Positions 60,001 to 64,000 of a DNA stretch of 64,000 bases are shown here, piece by piece. A model generated the notes under the pieces. It searched no databases. It saw only the letters and a program-made list of their open reading frames with translations, and was not told where the DNA came from. The position numbers and the translations under genes are program-made. Numbering within the stretch: position 1 is the first letter of the stretch; each line of letters begins with the position of its first letter. The stretch covers positions 62,001 to 126,000 of the forward strand of contig WNNJ02000746.1 of the NCBI GenBank assembly GCA_012934845.2. Reading direction: 5' to 3'. The DNA comes from Pomphorhynchus laevis. Lineage: Eukaryota > Acanthocephala > Palaeacanthocephala > Echinorhynchida > Pomphorhynchidae.

Positions 60001-61087
60001 AAATCGTCAATAAATAATTGATACCAATAATCTTCGGAAATAGCTTTAACAAATGCTGTGATATCTTTGTCGGAAAGAGTCTTCGTGCAATAAACTGTTA
60101 CTGGAACGTTCACTAAACAAAAAATAAAAATTATTATAAATTAGTAGTCCTGAAAAGTTTTAAAATTATAAATTAGTAGTTTTTATACCTATACAAAGAT
60201 ATAAAAAATTACACACACAGATTATTAAAATTTAAAATTCTATATAATTATGTTTATATGGTATCTATATAAATACCAGTTGGCATCCTTATGCAATGGG
60301 AGGGTGTAATAAATTAAATTTATAAAACATAAATTATAAATGATTATGACCATCCTTTGAAAATATGATCAGGATATATAATAAGGAAAAATTCCTGATT
60401 TTGAACAGTGCATAATGTTGTTCAAAAAAACTCATTGAAGATGATTTTTCATTAAGAGGAATTTATAAAGTAAATAATTAATAAATAATAATAAATTTTA
60501 TTCATAACTAATAAATTATGAGTAATATTATGTTTGATTTGAGAATAAATGCAATGTGGATTAAGGCTTAACATAAATACATTCGGGTTGTCGGTAAACT
60601 CTGCTAGACTCAAAAAAATATGTTTCCCAATGAATATAGTCTCAGAATAACCTATTTAAGTACTTAAATATTTGAATAATAATCGTTTTTTACTTTTAGT
60701 CAAGATCAAAAACAATTAAAGCTAAATTTAAAAATTGGTTATTATCACTACAAATTAGAATGCTTCTTTGTAGTAATTATATTGATCTACGAATCATTTG
60801 TTACATTAAAAGTATAAGACATATTGTATCGATTAGTTATATATAATCACACTTTGATTGAATTATTGAAATAATGATAAAAATGTGTCACCTTTGAAAC
60901 GAATATCTATTCCGCTGAGCTCTAGTTGATCGCCAAGCAATCTTTCGCTTATTGTTTCATGATAATGTAAAATTGACATATCCGGACCAGAACAAAACGG
61001 TAACGAATAAAAATTGTAAGTTTCTTGTTGATTGTTATTGGGTCCGACATTATTAAACCACAGCACGATCTGTTCACTGTTGACGTA
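42040..61087 (-). CDS. TM9SF3: Nonaspanin, TM9SF3-like (14 exons found; both ends incomplete)
   Basis: Minus-strand gene of a nine-TM Golgi/endosomal protein. Exons in transcript order: 60892-61087, 59990-60112, 59844-59922, 53980-54055, 53853-53930, 52331-52459, 51282-51448, 50009-50103, 47952-48082, 46008-46147, 45860-45928, 44681-44827, 44536-44619, 42040-42116. Total 1591 nt; every junction has GT/AG and compatible phase, with no stop. Family blocks: [102 protein letters not shown]. Human TM9SF3 is about 590 residues, so roughly 60 are missing: the last exon (family end ...KIY..VKID) and a clear signal-peptide exon. In exon 1 the frame stays open upstream to an ATG at 61150 with a hydrophobic start ([15 protein letters not shown]), a possible alternative. 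Divergence from vertebrate sequence is considerable. Confidence 0.85.
46861..47383 (+). CDS. GC-richer ORF island inside a TM9SF3-like intron, unidentified
   Basis: The frame 46967-47383 (138 codons) stands out by balanced base composition in an AT-rich intron. It is hydrophilic and acidic: [55 protein letters not shown], ending HEDLL. An overlapping frame from 46861 starts [20 protein letters not shown]. No domain recognised. Composition and position in an intron suggest an inserted mobile-element ORF or a processed host sequence; function unknown. Confidence 0.35.
48545..49265. repeat. Naiad 3' module (plus) and partial reverse copy in an intron
   Basis: The plus module at about 48555-48705 contains GAGTC then GAAGAA, TAGAT-GCC-GAAA-CC and TCCTC-CTGATGA-GATCTA. 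Helix II here is TAGAT/ATCTA where other copies have TAGGGG/CCTCTA, a compensated change. The tag ACTCAGTTAGCTGATCTGA follows (48868), and a reverse tag (about 49012) with a module end lies at 49205-49262, so the pair forms a fold-back. It lies in the intron between exons 8 and 9. Confidence 0.55.
55140..56680 (+). mobile_element. Naiad-type element, copy 2 (5'-truncated)
   Basis: Starts inside the region before the RT and runs to a decayed 3' module (about 56525-56680), within a TM9SF3-like intron and antisense to that gene. It matches 5640-7265 closely; the two copies have different defects. No GIY-YIG part is left. The tag GTGGATTTAGTTAGCTGATC follows at 56860. Confidence 0.75.
55242..55898 (+). 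CDS. Reverse transcriptase, N-terminal half, Naiad copy 2
   Basis: 218 open codons: [58 protein letters not shown] (the PLE W.PKLHK.P...R motif), [28 protein letters not shown] (motif A, D.STLYT). Complements the C-terminal half that is open in copy 1. Catalytic motif A Asp is present; the YIDD region downstream is decayed in this copy. Confidence 0.75.
   Translation: MKITNNYKRKDKINKDMYKELTKLKHKYIITTIDKASNNFVFICKKLYYDILMKEVNSNDLNVNPTYERSELSLETIITSHCSIMDKKGIKVKLDNKTIPILYWNPKLHKNPIKPRFICSAFKCTLKPLSVYMNKILKIIKAHFKKYCKVIEINTGIKHYFSINSTKEFLEQTKGINFQNINTCDFSTLYTNLNLVDIKEALVKLINIIFGKRYTYML
56930..57640. mobile_element. Penelope scraps
   Basis: At 57106-57387 a plus frame reads [20 protein letters not shown] and [15 protein letters not shown], a worn version of the Penelope block at 36.45-36.6 kb (LIHASSAHAPKIKRLLIR, RIKKICSTNNEFFKQS). 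Just upstream on the minus strand (56974-56931), CTGAAGAAAGTGAAC followed by CACCGAAAGCTTT resembles the sequence after the Penelope copy at 37394. Confidence 0.5.
57835..57906. repeat. 28-bp minisatellite, 2.5 units
   Basis: Units of ACAAGTTCGAGAAGTTCAAT plus AGTTCAAT repeat at 57835, 57863 and 57891 with single changes. Too short to have another meaning. Confidence 0.7.
58900..59200 (+). mobile_element. Possible PLE GIY-YIG scrap
   Basis: Reads [20 protein letters not shown] (a Cys cluster as before PLE nucleases), then [20 protein letters not shown], like the GIY half of the domain. The YIG half is not recognisable. It lies in intron 3 of the TM9SF3-like gene. Confidence 0.35.
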
Positions 61088-61150
61088 CTTAACAAAAATA
61101 TAAAACAAAAATTTAAAAATACTTTTGTAAAGGCGACAAAACTCAAACAT

Positions 61151-62227
61151 ATATGAAAATATATCTTTAAAACACTCGGTAGCGATTATCTAGCTAACTC
61201 CGATTGAATTGTAGGAGGCGATAAGAACGACAAAAGTATATATATATACATATTTAATTAAATCCATAATTCTTGATAACGCTGATTGAATTGTAGTAGA
61301 ATAGTAAAAAACAAGATGTTTTGTTTAAAATCGCGTACTTCTATGAATGCTACTATAACGAATAGAAGCCACGTTTAAATTATTTTCTCTGATGATATCA
61401 ATAAATCTAGAAATCTAGAACTGAAACAAGAGTTTATTTTGTTCTGCAAAAAGGAAATGAATTTCATCTTGGTTCATACAATTCAAAATGTACATACTTT
61501 GTCTATTATACGAATTTGAAACACTAGTCTCATAACATAGTTATTCTTAGTTCTTAAATGTTGTGATATTCATCAAATAGAAATGACGTATATATATTAA
61601 ATCTTAGCTGATTTCAAATACAATCCCTGTATATTGTTCTAAAAAATTTCATAATAAAAAAATGTTATTTAGTAATGCGGTTGCAGCAAGAAACGTTTCT
61701 ATTCGATGCAGATAGAGATACTATAAAGTTTTGTTCAAATATCCATTATATATGTTGCATTAGCGACATGAATTGTCGATACGATTTTATAATATGATAT
61801 TAAATACAGATGCGCATTAATGATGGATGATGCATGAATTAACAGAATAATAACTAATTTAATCGATTCTTATGTTCAATTTATTTACGAATAAAGTTAG
61901 TGGTAAAGATAAAACATATATTTGGCCGATTTAGTTAATGATTAAATCTAAATAAAACAAGTTAGATGTGTTATTAAAAAGACAAATTTTATTCAAAAAT
62001 GTGTTTTTTTTTCAATTCTTTAATATTTTACAATATACCAAAACACAAAAAATAAGCTGTTTAGAAATAGAAGAAGCATTTCTGAAAAAAATAGTTTCCG
62101 ACTAAATAAATAGAGATTCAAAATGCTTGATATTTTGATATGTTGCGCTTTATGAATATCTCGGCACTGTTGATGTGCGGTATCATCGAGTATCTTGTGT
62201 GTTTATATTTCAAAATCAAAAAACAAC
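61151..62227. other. Upstream flank of the TM9SF3-like gene; no exon recognised
   Basis: AT-rich; a first exon with signal peptide was looked for on the minus strand and not found. Confidence 0.4.
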
Positions 62228-63577
62228 GAACGAAACAGTGCACGTCGGAGCTTTAAAGGGATTAAAGTAAGCTTAAAACAACTATGGGGATAATGGTCTA
62301 ATGAATTTTGCTTACGAATTGTTCTTGAAGATATGACCAACGCTGGACAGTTGTCAGGGGGATACTGTGGATGATCGAGAGGATATTTCTGAGCGCTTGG
62401 AACACTCTCTTAATCATTTCTTGTTGGGTTTTCTTAATTCGAAGGGTGTTTTGCGTTTTTACATTGACCATCTCGAAATCAACTTTCAGGGGTTCATAGG
62501 TTACCATTGTGATGAAGTATTTCTCGAGGCCAGTGATGGCACTGTATATGTTCATGGAGAAATCTTTTTGGGATATATCGACGATGCAGATGAACGATCT
62601 GAAGACTTGTCTGATAACAAAATCGAAACCGAAAGAGAGTGTGATGATGCTCTTATTGATTGCAGAACTGGAAACGACAGTGATGAGTATTGTGAGGATA
62701 GCTGGGCTTATAGTTCAGAGGTTGACACTGTAGATACCTTAAATATTGTTAGTGTAATTGATGCTTTATCAGATAACAGAAGCAATGACTGCAACGGATA
62801 TGGGAATGACTTTCTTGGAACTATAGCGCTGATGGAGGACGTGGGATCTATCGATGATGCAGATGAACGATCTGAAGACTTGTCTGATAATAGAATCTAA
62901 ACCGAAAGAGAGTGTGATGATGCTCTTTTTGATAGAAGAATTGGAAACGACAGTGATCAGGATTGTGAAGACACCTGGGCTTATAGTTCAGAGGTTGACA
63001 CTGTAGATACCTTTAATATTGTCGGTGTTATTGATGTTCTATCAGATAACAGAAGCAATGACTGCAACGGTTATGGGAATGACTACCCTTGGACTATAAC
63101 GCTGATGGAGGACAACAACGATTCTGGAAATTACCATTGCTGTAGTGTGGAAAAAAGAATGGTTCTAAAAAGGCTTGAGGCTTCCGATTGTGGTTGTTTC
63201 ACTGATACAGTAACGTGTTGGAAATTCAAAAGAAAATAATGCTTACTACAAGGCAAACTTAATACCACTAAACTTCTCTGCTAAGTTCCGAAGGTGTCTC
63301 ACCTGCGATGGCCTTGGCTGCGGTGTGGAGTTCGGAAGCGTAAGTCCTTTAAGAAGACGGGCAGTGGAAGGCTCCTTCAGACTGGAAAAACAAAGCTTTG
63401 AAGGAGGTGATGTGTTCGAACAGAGGGGAGGTATAGAGATCATGCGATAAGACCGCTGGCCTCCGTCTGCTAGAATCCTCTTCTTATGTGGTACTAATCC
63501 TTCGATAATGCCTATATATTCTAATTTTTTGACAAAATGTTTTCCACATACAGTTGTATTTTTTAATAAAATCTTTA
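62228..63577 (+). repeat. Inverted-repeat arm A', with acidic-repeat frame
   Basis: Opposite-orientation partner of 10657-12013, some 50 kb away. The longest frame (62367-62900, 177 codons) reads LEHSLNHFLLGFLNSKGVL, GFIGYHCDEVFLEASDGTVY, then IDDADERSEDLSDN, RECDDALIDCRTGNDSDE, AYSSEVDTVDT, NDCNGYGNDFLGTIALMED. A second unit begins at about 62849 with IDDADERSEDLSDN again, so the repeat is about 273 bp. Acidic, no domain known to me. Confidence 0.65.
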
Positions 63578-63857
63578 TTATTTTGTGTTCATTTGAGAAA
63601 CACTTTTTTGTGTGTTACGGACGATCAAAGAATTCTGTTTTTGCAACGAAAATGGACAATACTGCTATGGAAATAAGCATTCTTCAAGGGGAAATGAAGA
63701 TTTTCAAGGTATTTCTTCGTCAATTCAAGACAACAAAGTTAGTGGATCTTCTTTTATTGATGAGAATGCTGGGGAATTACTTCCCCGATCCCCAAGATTC
63801 CAAATCTGGGCATAATCATTTTTAAAAATCCTTTTTCTAAGATAGTTTGCACATAAT

Positions 63858-64000
63858 ATGAAAAACCGTGTAGTCTACAACTCAATTAGATATTTTGACA
63901 ACAGTATAAAAATTTCCTTTGCTACCCAGGACCTTCTGGAGAGCTTTGAGAGGTACTTCTTTGCTAACTTCTGTGACATTGCTGAATTTGAAAGGAAACC
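63858..64000 (+). CDS. Partial ORF running off the window
   Basis: 47 codons open to the edge: MKNRVVYNSIRYFDNSIKIS, then FATQDLLESFERYFFANFCD and IAEFERK. It has coding-like composition, but the protein is not recognised and the sequence ends here. Confidence 0.3.
   Translation, partial: MKNRVVYNSIRYFDNSIKISFATQDLLESFERYFFANFCDIAEFERK

Larger units (their letters stand above)
53853..61087 (-). other. TM9SF3-like gene, luminal-domain exons 1-5
   Basis: These exons encode the N-terminal luminal domain: [13 protein letters not shown] and [11 protein letters not shown] (exon 1), [20 protein letters not shown] and [12 protein letters not shown] (exon 2), [17 protein letters not shown] (exon 3), [20 protein letters not shown] (exon 4), [18 protein letters not shown] (exon 5). 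Exon 2 is placed with donor CGAT|GTATGA because only that phase joins exon 3. Intron 3 (54056-59843) is the largest and holds the second Naiad copy and two Penelope scraps. Confidence 0.75.

Overview
The window is AT-rich eukaryotic DNA from an invertebrate animal, most likely an arthropod. The evidence is two intron-bearing animal genes (a nonaspanin of the TM9SF3 type and a myeloid leukemia factor homolog) set among many degraded retroelements typical of invertebrates. Species and order cannot be fixed from this sequence.

Layout. 0-2 kb: remains of two LINEs. 4.0 kb: one probable host exon on the minus strand. 4.3-9.6 kb: a Penelope-like element of the Naiad type, with its GIY-YIG nuclease domain in front of the reverse transcriptase, followed by loose copies of its structured 3' module. 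10.7-15 kb: one arm of a long-range inverted repeat, then a broken reverse-transcriptase element with a Cys-rich start and a zinc-finger/nuclease-like tail. 15.4-24.4 kb: a non-coding repeat domain with a head-to-head tRNA-SINE pair, a 3-unit array carrying a canonical type III hammerhead ribozyme, several fold-back repeats and a 380-bp tandem array. 26-29 kb: two copies of a MITE and little else. 30.0-31.4 and 39.0-40.4 kb: the same 1.4-kb segment in opposite orientations, flanking the MLF-like gene (32.4-33.1 kb), a CR1/L2-like LINE (33.5-35.0 kb) and a canonical Penelope element (35.4-37.4 kb). 40.8-41.6 kb: more Naiad 3' modules. 42.0-61.1 kb, minus strand: the TM9SF3-like gene, 14 exons with matching splice phases and introns full of transposon debris. 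62.2-63.6 kb: the partner of the 10.7-kb inverted repeat.

The most unusual content is RNA-like. Two unrelated repeat families (the 17-24 kb fold-back/tandem repeats and the Naiad 3' module) carry all three hammerhead strands: the CUGAUGA strand, the GAAA strand and the GUC cleavage strand. In several copies the three helices can pair, and some pairs change together between copies. Yet the strands are linked in an order that none of the known hammerhead types I, II or III has. A third array, at 16.1-16.9 kb, has a fully canonical type III hammerhead, and one unit contains a 26-nt stretch identical to part of the reverse-transcriptase element at 13.0 kb. This suggests that the small ribozyme repeats are copied by reverse transcriptases supplied by neighbouring elements; that last step is inference.
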